This document shows positions 25,063 through 35,247 of a DNA stretch of 64,000 bases, in pieces. Source of the DNA: Acinetobacter pollinis (GTDB lineage Bacteria > Pseudomonadota > Gammaproteobacteria > Pseudomonadales > Moraxellaceae); assembly GCF_015627175.1 (NCBI RefSeq), contig NZ_VTDQ01000009.1, forward strand, positions 1-64,000, given 5' to 3'. The notes under the pieces were generated by a model. That model had not been told where the DNA came from. It searched no databases and saw only the letters and a program-made list of their open reading frames with translations. Each line of letters starts with the position of its first letter. Within the stretch, counting starts at the first letter, position 1. The position numbers were made by a program, and so were the translations under genes.

Positions 25063-26550
25063 TGGGAAAGGACTACGGTATGACAGCGCTTCAGTTAAAT
25101 GAGATGAATTTATATTTGATGTACCGTCTAAGTCGGCAATTGTACGCGCAAGTCTTAAAATTCGATGATAGCTTCTCGCGGAGAGGCCCAACTTTTTTTG
25201 AGCAAGTTCGAGAATTTTCTGACCAGTAGCATCAAGTGATGCATACGTTTGAAGTTCACTGGTCGAAAGTGCATGATTTTGCTTATTTTGTCGTTTTAAC
25301 TGTTTAGTATGCGCTGCAATAACGCGGTTTCTCACTGTTTCAGAACTTTCAGGTACCGCATTGGATTGTAGGTCGTGAGAGGATAGAGGTGGAACATCAA
25401 TGTGTAAATCTATACGGTCAAGCATAGGACCTGAAATCTTGCTCTGATAACGTCTAATCGTTTCTGGACTACACTGACAACGAGCATCTTGATGAAATGC
25501 GTAACCACAGGGGCAAGGGTTCATCGCTGCAATGAGTTGAAAATGAGCAGGAAAAGTAGTTTGCCTTGAAGCACGAGAAATTGTAACTTGTTTTTCTTCA
25601 ATAGGTTGACGTAAGGCTTCAATGACTTTTCGGTCAAATTCAGGAAGCTCATCTAAAAATAATACTCCTAGATGTGCAAGTGTAATTTCACCAGGTTGAG
25701 GCGATGAACCACCTCCCACCAATGCAATACTTGAAGCCGAATGGTGAGGTGCACGAAAAGGGCGCATACCCCAAGTATGACTTTGTTTTGCAACAGAATA
25801 TATACTAGCTACCTCCAATATATCTTGTGCAGTAAGGGGAGGTAAAATACTAGGAAGTCTTGAGGCCAATAGCGTTTTTCCTGTACCAGGAGGACCTCTA
25901 AACAGTAAAGAATGCCCACCTGCGGCAGCAATTTCTAAGGCTCTGCGAGGTCTAAGTTGACCTTTCACATCTTTTAAATCAAGCATTGATTTTAATGAAT
26001 AATATTCTTCTTGATTTGAGTCGTACACTGACATTGAAGAACCATGATTAAAATGATCACATACTGCTTTTAAACTACTCGCTGTATATATTTTTAATTC
26101 ATTTAATCGGCTAGCTTCTTGTGCATTTTGTTCAGGAAGAATTAGAGCACGTTTCGATTGCTGACATGCAATTGCAATAGTAATTGCACTAGAAACAGGT
26201 CTAAGTTGACCATCTAAAGAAAGTTCACCAATAAATTCATAATTTTCGGATTCTATTGGTGAAATTTGCCCAGAGGCTATGAGAATTCCCAACGCGATTG
26301 CGAGATCTAACCTTGCACTGTCTTTGGGTAAATCTGCAGGTGCAAGATTAATGGTTAATCTTTTGGTTGGAAAGGTAAAACCACTATTAATAATTGCTGA
26401 GCGTACACGGTCTTTACTTTCCCGTACAGCAGCTGCGGGAAGTCCTACAATAGTCAGGGAGGGTAAACCTTGACTTAGATGGACTTCAACTTCAATGCAT
26501 GGTGCAGAAATACCAAGAACACCACGACTGTAAACTTTAGCGAACGACAT
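25060..26550 (-). CDS. comM: ComM/YifB family AAA+ ATPase (branch-migration helicase)
   Basis: A 496-residue protein: N-terminal Lon-like domain (PSLTIVGLPAAAVRESKDRVRSAI split as VGLPAAAVRES / KDRVRSAI), Mg-chelatase-type AAA+ core with Walker A RGPPGTGKTLLAS (about 218-230) and Walker B VLFLDELPEF (about 290-299), a cysteine cluster CPCGYAFHQDARCQC, and the C-terminal helical domain. ComM forms a hexameric helicase that extends recombination of incoming DNA in natural transformation. In A. baumannii this gene is the classical insertion site of AbaR-type resistance islands; here it is uninterrupted. Confidence 0.93.
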   Translation of the reverse strand: MSFAKVYSRGVLGISAPCIEVEVHLSQGLPSLTIVGLPAAAVRESKDRVRSAIINSGFTFPTKRLTINLAPADLPKDSARLDLAIALGILIASGQISPIESENYEFIGELSLDGQLRPVSSAITIAIACQQSKRALILPEQNAQEASRLNELKIYTASSLKAVCDHFNHGSSMSVYDSNQEEYYSLKSMLDLKDVKGQLRPRRALEIAAAGGHSLLFRGPPGTGKTLLASRLPSILPPLTAQDILEVASIYSVAKQSHTWGMRPFRAPHHSASSIALVGGGSSPQPGEITLAHLGVLFLDELPEFDRKVIEALRQPIEEKQVTISRASRQTTFPAHFQLIAAMNPCPCGYAFHQDARCQCSPETIRRYQSKISGPMLDRIDLHIDVPPLSSHDLQSNAVPESSETVRNRVIAAHTKQLKRQNKQNHALSTSELQTYASLDATGQKILELAQKKLGLSARSYHRILRLARTIADLDGTSNINSSHLTEALSYRSPFP

Positions 26551-26603
26551 TTTGAACCAAATTGGTGCTTTACATTAGAGATAAAATAACTAATTGTGCA
26601 CTT

Positions 26604-26834
26604 TTATTGTGCATTTTTAGAGATGGCATGCTCCAATACAGAGATCTGCTCATTTAATTGATCAATACGTTCATTTGCTTGAGTTAATGCATGCTGATGT
26701 CGTGTGAGTTCTTCTTTCGACACTAGATCCATTTTATGAATAGCCTCATTGAGTAATGCACGTAAATGATGCTCTAAATCTGCTTTAGGTTGTTCTATCT
26801 GAGACAAAATAGATTGAATTAACTGTTCTTTCAT
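26604..26834 (-). CDS. ubiK: UbiK accessory factor (BMFP domain, YqiC)
   Basis: A 76-residue protein made of a short amphipathic helix (IQSILSQI) and a long coiled coil (about residues 20-72, heptad-like LTQANERIDQLNEQISVLEHAI). It matches UbiK/YqiC, which helps the UbiJ-containing complex in aerobic ubiquinone synthesis. It lies upstream of comM on the same strand, 53 nt away, the usual Acinetobacter order, and is divergent from glnK. Confidence 0.88.
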   Translation of the reverse strand: MKEQLIQSILSQIEQPKADLEHHLRALLNEAIHKMDLVSKEELTRHQHALTQANERIDQLNEQISVLEHAISKNAQ

Positions 26835-26993
26835 AAAAAACTCGGTTTTGGCTATAAAAATGTAAATTTTTTTAGAATTGCTTCACTATTCTAAAGCATT
26901 CATTTCATATTCAATAAACTTTAACAGTAGCTTGAATGTAAAGCATTTAAAATAAATTCTTAATGCTTGAGTTTTCATCAAATTAATTCAATT

Positions 26994-27011
26994 TTGGCAT
27001 GAAAATTGAAC
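26994..27011 (+). promoter_or_regulatory. Possible sigma-54 promoter of glnK-amtB
   Basis: TTGGCATG followed by ATTGAA: the -24 GG (26996-26997) is separated by exactly ten bases from the -12 position (27008-27009), which reads GA and not the consensus GC. glnK-amtB is a classical NtrC/sigma-54 target, which supports the reading, but the mismatch keeps it tentative. Confidence 0.4.
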
Positions 27012-27042
27012 ATAAAAAATGAACCATAATGAAATAACCTGA

Positions 27043-27393
<351 letters not shown>

Positions 27394-27450
27394 TCTTGGC
27401 ACAAAGATTGCTAAGAGCTGATTAACTTGCATGAATATGGGGTAGGGAAT

Positions 27451-28830
27451 ATGAAAAAAATTATCATGGCACTGAGTCTGACCAGTGCGCTTCTAAGTGG
27501 TGCACCAGCATGGGCAGAAGATACAGCATCTGCACCATCTCAAACCGTGGTTGTTTCTCAGGCTGCAGATCATTCGGCAAGTACGTCTACACCTGCCCCT
27601 CAACCTGCTCCCGCACCTGTAGCAACACCTAAGTTAGATACAGGTGATACAGCGTGGGTACTTATTTCAACGGCATTGGTATTGCTGATGACCATTCCCG
27701 GCATTGCACTTTTCTATGGCGGTATGGTGCGTAAGAAAAATGTCTTGGGCATCATGGCACATAGTTTAATGGCAACAGCATTGGTCAGCGTTGTATGGGT
27801 TGCAGTAGGCTATAGCTTGGCATTCGATGCAGGTAATGCTTTTATTGGTGGCTTCAGTAAGGCGATGCTTTCAGGCATTGGTTTAGATACCTTACAAGGT
27901 ACAATTCCTGAAGTTTTATTTGTAATTTTTCAGATGACCTTTGCCATTATTACCGTTGCTATCATTAGTGGTTCAGTCGCTGAACGAATGAAATTTGGTG
28001 CATTTGTTGGGTTTACAACGCTATGGATTCTTATTGTTTATGCACCAATTGCGCATTGGGTTTGGGGCGGTGGCTGGTTGGCAGCTGATGGTGCATTAGA
28101 TTTTGCTGGTGGTACGGTTGTTCATATCAACTCAGGTGTAGCAGGTCTTGTTGCTGCATATATGTTAGGTAAACGTGTTGGTTTTGGCAAAGAATCTATG
28201 GCACCACATAACTTAACACTTACAGTTATTGGTGCAGGCCTCCTTTGGGTGGGGTGGTTTGGTTTTAATGGTGGTTCAGCTTTGGGTGCAAACGGTGGCG
28301 CAGCTTATGCTTTAGTGACAACTCAAGTAGCAGCAGCAGCAGCAGCACTTTCTTGGTCTTTAATTGAAAAGCTAATTCGTGGTAAAACCTCTGTATTAGG
28401 TATTGCATCTGGTGGTGTTGCAGGTCTTGTGGTGATTACACCTGCTGCAGGTTATGTGACCGTTGGCGGTTCACTTATTATGGGTTTACTTGGTGGTGTG
28501 ATTTGTTTCTGGGGAACAACAGCACTCAAACGTTTCTTAAAAGCAGATGATTCACTTGACGCTTTTGGTTTACATGCAGTCGGTGGTATTGCAGGCGCAA
28601 TTTTAACAGGTGTATTTGCAAGCTCATTCATTATGGGCGATAAAGCACCTACGAATTTGCTCCATCAGGTATGGGTACAAAGCCAAGGTGTATTAGCAAC
28701 AATCGCTTATAGTGCAATTTGTACATTCATTATTCTTAAAATTATTGATGTAGTGATTGGCATTCGTGTACCCCATGATGATGAACGTATGGGACTCGAT
28801 TTAAGCCAACACGGCGAACGTATTGAGTAA
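27451..28830 (+). CDS. amtB: Ammonium transporter
   Basis: A 459-residue AmtB with a cleavable signal peptide (APAWA, then an Ala/Pro-rich linker to about residue 62), followed by eleven membrane helices. Signature motifs: MVRKKNVLGIMAHS, DFAGGTVVHINSGVAGLVAAY (given as DFAGGTVVHINSG; the first pore His region) and LHAVGGIAGAILTG (second pore His). It conducts ammonium into the cytoplasm as a trimer and is gated by GlnK. I chose the ATG at 27451 because the upstream in-frame TTG lacks a signal-peptide-like extension. Confidence 0.96.
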   Translation: MKKIIMALSLTSALLSGAPAWAEDTASAPSQTVVVSQAADHSASTSTPAPQPAPAPVATPKLDTGDTAWVLISTALVLLMTIPGIALFYGGMVRKKNVLGIMAHSLMATALVSVVWVAVGYSLAFDAGNAFIGGFSKAMLSGIGLDTLQGTIPEVLFVIFQMTFAIITVAIISGSVAERMKFGAFVGFTTLWILIVYAPIAHWVWGGGWLAADGALDFAGGTVVHINSGVAGLVAAYMLGKRVGFGKESMAPHNLTLTVIGAGLLWVGWFGFNGGSALGANGGAAYALVTTQVAAAAAALSWSLIEKLIRGKTSVLGIASGGVAGLVVITPAAGYVTVGGSLIMGLLGGVICFWGTTALKRFLKADDSLDAFGLHAVGGIAGAILTGVFASSFIMGDKAPTNLLHQVWVQSQGVLATIAYSAICTFIILKIIDVVIGIRVPHDDERMGLDLSQHGERIE

Positions 28831-28843
28831 TCCGATTTAGATC

Positions 28844-28872
28844 AAAATAGCCTCTATATGGGGCTATTTTTT
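28844..28872 (+). terminator. Rho-independent terminator of glnK-amtB
   Basis: AAAATAGCC (28844-28852), an 8-9-nt loop and GGCTATTTT (28862-28870) with further T, 13 nt after the amtB stop. Confidence 0.82.
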
Positions 28873-28948
28873 ATTTTAGACACAACATTTAGTATCTGTC
28901 AGTTTTTTGATACACTAGAGAAAAATAAATTGGCAGATAGAATTTAAA

Positions 28949-29419
28949 ATGCATTGTCCATTTTGTAATGTTCCTGACAGTAAAGTGATTGATTCTCGAC
29001 TTGCAGCCGAAGGACGTCAGATTCGCCGTCGTCGAGAGTGTGTCGGATGCGCAGAGCGTTTTACTACATTTGAAACATATGAAGTGGTAATGCCTCGCGT
29101 CATTAAATCAAATGGGAAAAATGAACCGTTTGATGAAGCAAAACTTCGTCGTTCCTTAATGCATGCATTACAAAAGCGCCCTGTTACACAAGAGAAAATA
29201 GAGGCGGTGTTGAGTGATATTCAGCAAACATTACGTCGTTTAGGTGAGCGAGATGTAAGTTCATTGCGCATTGGTGAAATTGTCATGAAAGCGTTATTTG
29301 TATTAGATCATGTGGCATATGTACGCTTTGCATCTGTATATCAAGACTTTCAAGACGTAGAAGCATTTAGAAAACAGATTGAACAAATGCAGCAAATGCA
29401 AAAAGAGCGCCAATCATGA
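28949..29419 (+). CDS. nrdR: Transcriptional repressor NrdR
   Basis: A 156-residue protein. The zinc ribbon uses Cys3, Cys6, Cys31 and Cys34 (MHCPFC ... CVGC); the ATP-cone follows ([22 protein letters not shown], split: [13 protein letters not shown] / DEAKLRRSL; about 50-140). NrdR represses ribonucleotide reductase genes when dATP is high. It is the first gene of an operon with ribD, whose start codon overlaps its stop (ATGA). Confidence 0.96.
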   Translation: MHCPFCNVPDSKVIDSRLAAEGRQIRRRRECVGCAERFTTFETYEVVMPRVIKSNGKNEPFDEAKLRRSLMHALQKRPVTQEKIEAVLSDIQQTLRRLGERDVSSLRIGEIVMKALFVLDHVAYVRFASVYQDFQDVEAFRKQIEQMQQMQKERQS

Positions 29420-30507
29420 ATACGCTATTTTCACAACAAGACCAAGTATATATGCGTCAAGCCATTGAGCTGGCAAAAAAAGCAATTTATTCGACCAAGC
29501 CAAACCCAAATGTAGGGTGTGTTATTGTAAAAAATGGTGAAGTCATTGGACAAGGGTTTCACCCAAAAGCTGGGCAACCTCATGCAGAAGTATTTGCTTT
29601 ACGTGAGGCAGGGCATTTATCTGAAGGTGCAACGGCATATGTCACCTTAGAACCATGTGCCCATTATGGTCGTACACCCCCATGTGCAGAAGCATTGGTA
29701 AAAGCAGATGTGAAACAAGTATTTATTGCCAATACAGATCCTAATCCGCTTGTTGCAGGCAAAGGTATTTCAATTTTAGAAGCAGCAGGCATACAGGTTA
29801 ATACAGGACTTTGTGCAGAAGAAGCTAAAGTACTAAACGAAGGCTTCTTAAAAAAAATGGCAACGGGAATGCCATACGTTAGACTAAAAGTAGCTTCAAG
29901 TTTAGATGGCCGCACTGCTATGGCTTCAGGTGAGTCAAAATGGATTACAGGACAAGAGGCTCGTCAAGACGTTCAGCATTGGCGTGCAATCTCAGGTGCC
30001 GTGATCACGGGTATTGAAACGGTATTGGCAGATGATTGCCAATTGAATGTACGCCAGTTAGAAAATATTGAACGAGATGCAATTGTACAGCCCAAAAGAA
30101 TTGTATTAGATCGTCAAGGGCGTTTACCTTTAACTGCAAAAATTTTAGAGAATCCAGAAGATACATGGGTAATGACACCGTATCGTCAGGAGTTGGCAGA
30201 TTTAGGTGTTCTTCAGTTTGAGGTTCAACCGCTCAATAGTTTATTAAGAGTGCTTGCGCAGAAACATCATATTCATGATGTACTTGTCGAAACAGGTGCA
30301 ACGCTTTCGACCAGCTTTTTAACTGAAAAATTGGTTGATGAAATGATACATTATGTTGCACCAACATTATTGGGCCAGTCAGCGCGAGCGATGTTCCAAG
30401 CTAATTTTTCAATGTTGGCACAGCAACAACGTTTTACTGTGAAAGATATTACTCAATTGGGTGATGACTTCCGCTTAAGGTTGATACCAGTACAAGAGTC
30501 ATTATGA
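29416..30507 (+). CDS. ribD: Bifunctional riboflavin deaminase/reductase
   Basis: A 363-residue RibD. The N-terminal deaminase has the zinc site His56-Ala-Glu58 and Cys81/Cys90 ([17 protein letters not shown]); the C-terminal reductase (from about 150) has [21 protein letters not shown] (split: [19 protein letters not shown]) and VLVETGATL. It carries out the second and third steps of riboflavin synthesis. It overlaps nrdR upstream and the methyltransferase gene downstream by four bases each, indicating translational coupling. Confidence 0.95.
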   Translation: MNTLFSQQDQVYMRQAIELAKKAIYSTKPNPNVGCVIVKNGEVIGQGFHPKAGQPHAEVFALREAGHLSEGATAYVTLEPCAHYGRTPPCAEALVKADVKQVFIANTDPNPLVAGKGISILEAAGIQVNTGLCAEEAKVLNEGFLKKMATGMPYVRLKVASSLDGRTAMASGESKWITGQEARQDVQHWRAISGAVITGIETVLADDCQLNVRQLENIERDAIVQPKRIVLDRQGRLPLTAKILENPEDTWVMTPYRQELADLGVLQFEVQPLNSLLRVLAQKHHIHDVLVETGATLSTSFLTEKLVDEMIHYVAPTLLGQSARAMFQANFSMLAQQQRFTVKDITQLGDDFRLRLIPVQESL

Positions 30508-31802
30508 GTTCAGAAACGACGGTTTATCATAAGCGCCGACATGCGGCACGAACAACAGATGAATACTTGTTCCATCAATTGGTTCCTTATTTAGGCAATA
30601 AACGCCGTTTACTTCATCTCATTTTAGAAGCACTGGAAATGACAGGCACGCTAAATACTGATGGTAAAAAAAAGCGTGCGCCCATTTTTGCAGATTTTTT
30701 TGCAGGTAGTGGTGTGGTTTCGAGATTGGCGCGTCAAAATGGTTATCGTGTTATTGCAAATGATTGGGAGCCGTACAGTCATGCACTGAATCATGCGGTT
30801 CTTTCTTGTGTTGAAGCTCCTGCCTTTAAAGAATTAGGTGGATATCAAAAAGCGATTGATTACTTAAACCGCTTACCTTTAGCGAAAGGTTGGGTAACTC
30901 ATAACTTATGCCCACGTAACGATGAAGAATATGACCCTGCGCGTGATCGTTTGTTCTTTAAACGTAGAAATGGCATGCGTATTGATGCAATTCGTCAGCA
31001 AATTGCAACATGGCAGGCAGAAGGTGCAATTGATGATGTGGAAATGAGTGCTTTATTAGCACCACTTCTATATTCAGCCAGCTTTGTGAGTAATACCAGT
31101 GGCGTGTTTAAGAGTTTTCACCATGGTTGGGGTGGAAAAACACAGACGGCACTTGAACGGATTGAGTCACTTTTGTGGTTAACCCCCAGTCGTTTTTGTG
31201 AAATTGGTCGTCCGAATCAGGCTGCTGCTGAAATGTGGTGTGTAGATGCACAGCACCTTGCAAATCAAATGAGCGATTTTGAAGTTGATGTGGCTTATTT
31301 AGATCCACCATATAATCAGCATGCATATAGTAGTAATTATCATGTTTTAAATTCGCTCACGTTATGGGATCAAACAGATTTACCATCTCCAGATACGAAA
31401 GGTTTTAAAAGTGGTATAGATCGGGCATGGCGCAAAGAGCGTCCGAGCTTATATAACTCTTCAAAATATGCCAAAGAGGCCTATGAAAAGTTACTTGCTA
31501 CGGTAAATGCACGTTTTATCTTAACGAGCTATTCGACGGATGGAAATATCTCGGCAACCGATTTGCTCAAAGCAAATTTAGAACGTGGCAAAGTCACGTT
31601 ACTCACACAAGATGTACCACGGTATCGCGTGAGTAAACAGCGTCAGTCTGAGCGTGCACGTGTACTTGAATTTATTGTTATTACAGATACAAAGGCCAAA
31701 TCTGGTCCACCACTGAGACAGCTACTCGGACAACTTTACCATTATGCCGAGTTAGGTGGTGTAGATACGACAGGTGTAAGCTCTCAGTTGGCATTATGGT
31801 AA
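30504..31802 (+). CDS. D12-class adenine-specific DNA methyltransferase
   Basis: A 432-residue N6-adenine methyltransferase. PYLGNKRRLL (residues 28-37) is the region X motif of the D12 class, FADFFAGSGVVSRLA (62-76) binds S-adenosylmethionine, and DPPY (267-270, in YLDPPYNQHAY) is the catalytic motif. No restriction enzyme gene is near, so it is an orphan enzyme. From memory, A. baumannii has an orphan adenine methyltransferase (AamA, A1S_0222, reported target GAATTC) that may be the orthologue; I cannot align it here. It is wedged between ribD and ribE, overlapping ribD by ATGA, so it is expressed with riboflavin genes. Confidence 0.88.
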   Translation: MSSETTVYHKRRHAARTTDEYLFHQLVPYLGNKRRLLHLILEALEMTGTLNTDGKKKRAPIFADFFAGSGVVSRLARQNGYRVIANDWEPYSHALNHAVLSCVEAPAFKELGGYQKAIDYLNRLPLAKGWVTHNLCPRNDEEYDPARDRLFFKRRNGMRIDAIRQQIATWQAEGAIDDVEMSALLAPLLYSASFVSNTSGVFKSFHHGWGGKTQTALERIESLLWLTPSRFCEIGRPNQAAAEMWCVDAQHLANQMSDFEVDVAYLDPPYNQHAYSSNYHVLNSLTLWDQTDLPSPDTKGFKSGIDRAWRKERPSLYNSSKYAKEAYEKLLATVNARFILTSYSTDGNISATDLLKANLERGKVTLLTQDVPRYRVSKQRQSERARVLEFIVITDTKAKSGPPLRQLLGQLYHYAELGGVDTTGVSSQLALW

Positions 31803-31815
31803 AAGGAAGATAACC

Positions 31816-32475
31816 ATGTTTACAGGTATTATTGAAAGTGTTGGGCAAGTGAAAAGCTTGCAAAATGTGGGTGGAGATATTCGTTTAACAGTAGGTACAG
31901 ACATAGACATGTCTGATGTTCACCTAGGTGACTCGATTGCAACCAATGGTATCTGTTTAACGGTAACAGCTTGGGGCGATCACTGGTATTCGGCTGACGT
32001 TTCACGTGAAAGCTTAGACCGTACAACTCTAGGACGTTGGAAAGTTGGACAGCCATTAAATATTGAAAAAGCGATGTTACCTACAACGCGCTTTGGCGGA
32101 CATATTGTGAGTGGTCATGTCGATGCAATTGGTGAAATTACGCTCATGCGTCATGATGCACGATCATTGTATTTTGAAGTGACTGCACCAAAAGAAATTG
32201 CAAAGTACTTAGCAGAAAAAGGCTCGATCACTGTTGATGGTATTAGTCTAACAATTAACCACTTAAATGGTTGTGTGCTTAGCCTAAATTTAATTCCACA
32301 TACTGCCGAGCGAACTAATATTTCAACATGGCAAGTAGGTACAGCAGTCAATTTAGAAGTAGATATCCTAGCACGCTATATGGAGCGTTTACTTTTAGGT
32401 GATCGTGCGGCAATTGAAAAAGAAGATTCGAAAATTAGTATGGAATTTCTTGCAGATCATGGGTTTTTAAAATAA
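31816..32475 (+). CDS. ribE: Riboflavin synthase, alpha subunit
   Basis: A 219-residue protein with two lumazine-binding halves: MFTGIIESVGQV (1-12) with VHLGDSIATNGICLTV (about 36-51) and HIVSGHVDAIGEI (about 96-108) with GSITVDGISLTI (about 135-146). It converts two 6,7-dimethyl-8-ribityllumazine molecules to riboflavin plus a pyrimidine product. It follows the methyltransferase gene by 13 nt and closes the nrdR-ribD operon; ribBA, ribH and nusB are not in the window. Confidence 0.95.
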   Translation: MFTGIIESVGQVKSLQNVGGDIRLTVGTDIDMSDVHLGDSIATNGICLTVTAWGDHWYSADVSRESLDRTTLGRWKVGQPLNIEKAMLPTTRFGGHIVSGHVDAIGEITLMRHDARSLYFEVTAPKEIAKYLAEKGSITVDGISLTINHLNGCVLSLNLIPHTAERTNISTWQVGTAVNLEVDILARYMERLLLGDRAAIEKEDSKISMEFLADHGFLK

Positions 32476-32501
32476 AGAATTCGGCATTATGCCGAATTCT
32501 T
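32475..32501. terminator. Long hairpin between ribE and the convergent coiled-coil gene
   Basis: A perfect 12-13-bp stem (32475-32487 with 32489-32501) centred on 32488. Each arm contains GAATTC (32477-32482 and 32494-32499). T-rich DNA follows on both strands. The last codons and the stop of the minus-strand gene are inside it. Confidence 0.75.
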
Positions 32502-33125
32502 GCTTTTATTTTCGTCTAGTAAAATTTTAACTTCTTCTTCGGCTGCTTGTTGTAAGTTTTGGTTGAAACTTTCTACTGATTTTTGAATGTGTTCAATCAG
32601 TCCTTCCGCTTCAAGTTCAAGACGTAATTGAATATTTTCAATAACCTGTTGTAGCTGTACATGATTCAGTTTTAATGCTTTGTCAGAGGTTTGAGATGAA
32701 GCAGAAGCAAAACTCTGTTTTTGGTAACGACTACTATATGACTTGGTTTCAGTGTTCAATTTATTTTGCAAAGATTTTAATTGCTCCACTTGCGATTGTT
32801 CTTGCAAGCGCTCATCAAGCTGTAAGTTTTTGAGATATTCATCTTCAGCTTTTCTTTGTTTGAAAATTTTATCTTCAAGACGTTTTTGCTCGCGACAACG
32901 AGCATCTTCGATCATTTGTGCTTTAAGTACTTCATAGGCGTGTTGAATTTTTTGTTCAGAAGTCGTTTGAGCAAGTTCGTCTGATGCCTTCCATTCGTCA
33001 ATATCACTTTCAGGTGTAAGGAGCTCACAGATGCGTGAGAGGTCATCAATATAGGTTTGTCGTGCAGCCTGCGGTGTATTTAACCAACGGGTTTTAAAGT
33101 CTTCACCAATATCTAATGCCACCAA
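32487..33125 (-). CDS. Coiled-coil protein of unknown function
   Basis: I do not recognise this 212-residue protein. It has no signal peptide or membrane helix. Residues about 55-130 are rich in Glu, Lys, Gln and Leu with heptad spacing (KQRKAEDEYLKNLQLDE, QSQVEQLKSLQNKL), and a second helical stretch covers about 155-205, ending in an acidic tail. The N-terminus (MVALDIGEDFKTRWLNTP) looks globular. It lies 25 nt downstream of holC on the same strand, so it is probably part of the pepA-holC transcript, and a cytoplasmic role is likely. Confidence 0.75.
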   Translation of the reverse strand: MVALDIGEDFKTRWLNTPQAARQTYIDDLSRICELLTPESDIDEWKASDELAQTTSEQKIQHAYEVLKAQMIEDARCREQKRLEDKIFKQRKAEDEYLKNLQLDERLQEQSQVEQLKSLQNKLNTETKSYSSRYQKQSFASASSQTSDKALKLNHVQLQQVIENIQLRLELEAEGLIEHIQKSVESFNQNLQQAAEEEVKILLDENKSKNSA

Positions 33126-33150
33126 TTTAACTCCTCATGACAAATATTTT

Positions 33151-33557
33151 TTATAGTTTAAATGTTCTTGGTTCAATACCAAGTTGACGGTACTGCTTAA
33201 ATTTATCTCGGCCTGTTATTTTAGAGGCTTCTGTATTTTCGACAATCTCAATAATGTGTTTAAACGTATCTTTAACATCAATCACATCATCACTAAAATT
33301 AAAAATAATCCATTCACCTTCGGTAGGTAAGTTTCCTGAAATACATACCTGTCCTGTGGTTTCATCTATACCATGGGTAATAAAACTTGTAGGATCAAAA
33401 GACCAAAGTAAATCGTCTAAAGTATGTTGTAATTCTTTCGATGGACAATACCACCATAGTTTTGGTGTGGTTTTTAAAACTTTACGTGCCAAACGACAAG
33501 CACTTTGTACTTGTCGTTCAACGCTTTTTTCAAAAAGATAAAAGCTAATAGCTGTCA

Positions 33558-33558
<1 letters not shown>
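33151..33558 (-). CDS. holC: DNA polymerase III chi subunit
   Basis: A 135-residue protein matching HolC: MTAISFYLFEKSVERQ at the start, CRLARKVLKTTPKLWWYCPSK (about 21-40, split: CRLARKVL / LWWYCPSK), LLWSFDPTSFITHGI (about 49-63) and NFSDD. Chi joins the clamp loader to single-strand binding protein. The start ATG overlaps the pepA stop by one base (TAATG), which decides it over a longer frame whose N-terminus would lie within pepA. The order pepA-holC is conserved in gammaproteobacteria; valS does not follow here. Confidence 0.9.
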
Positions 33559-35006
<1,448 letters not shown>

Positions 35007-35247
35007 TTAATTGTTAGAACAACTTCTATCATCATACTAAGCCAATTTGCCCTTATGGGTATAGAGGCTTTTACTAAAAGTCAAAAGATTGATTTAAAAC
35101 AAGGTCGAACAGCACTTATTTCAGAAAATCTTTGTTTTATTATAGAGGAAACAAAGGGGAAGGCATCTGATGAGAGGTTATTTATTCTGTGTATTCGGTT
35201 AAACTAGCAACATATTTAATTTTCAATGTAAAAATGGAAGTGTCCTT

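Noticed and set aside
28328-28346. GCA triplet run in amtB
   Set aside because: It encodes a run of alanines within a membrane helix; an ordinary coding repeat, not a microsatellite switch.
30504-31802. Restriction-modification system
   Set aside because: Only the methyltransferase is present; neighbours are nrdR, ribD and ribE, and no nuclease gene is near.
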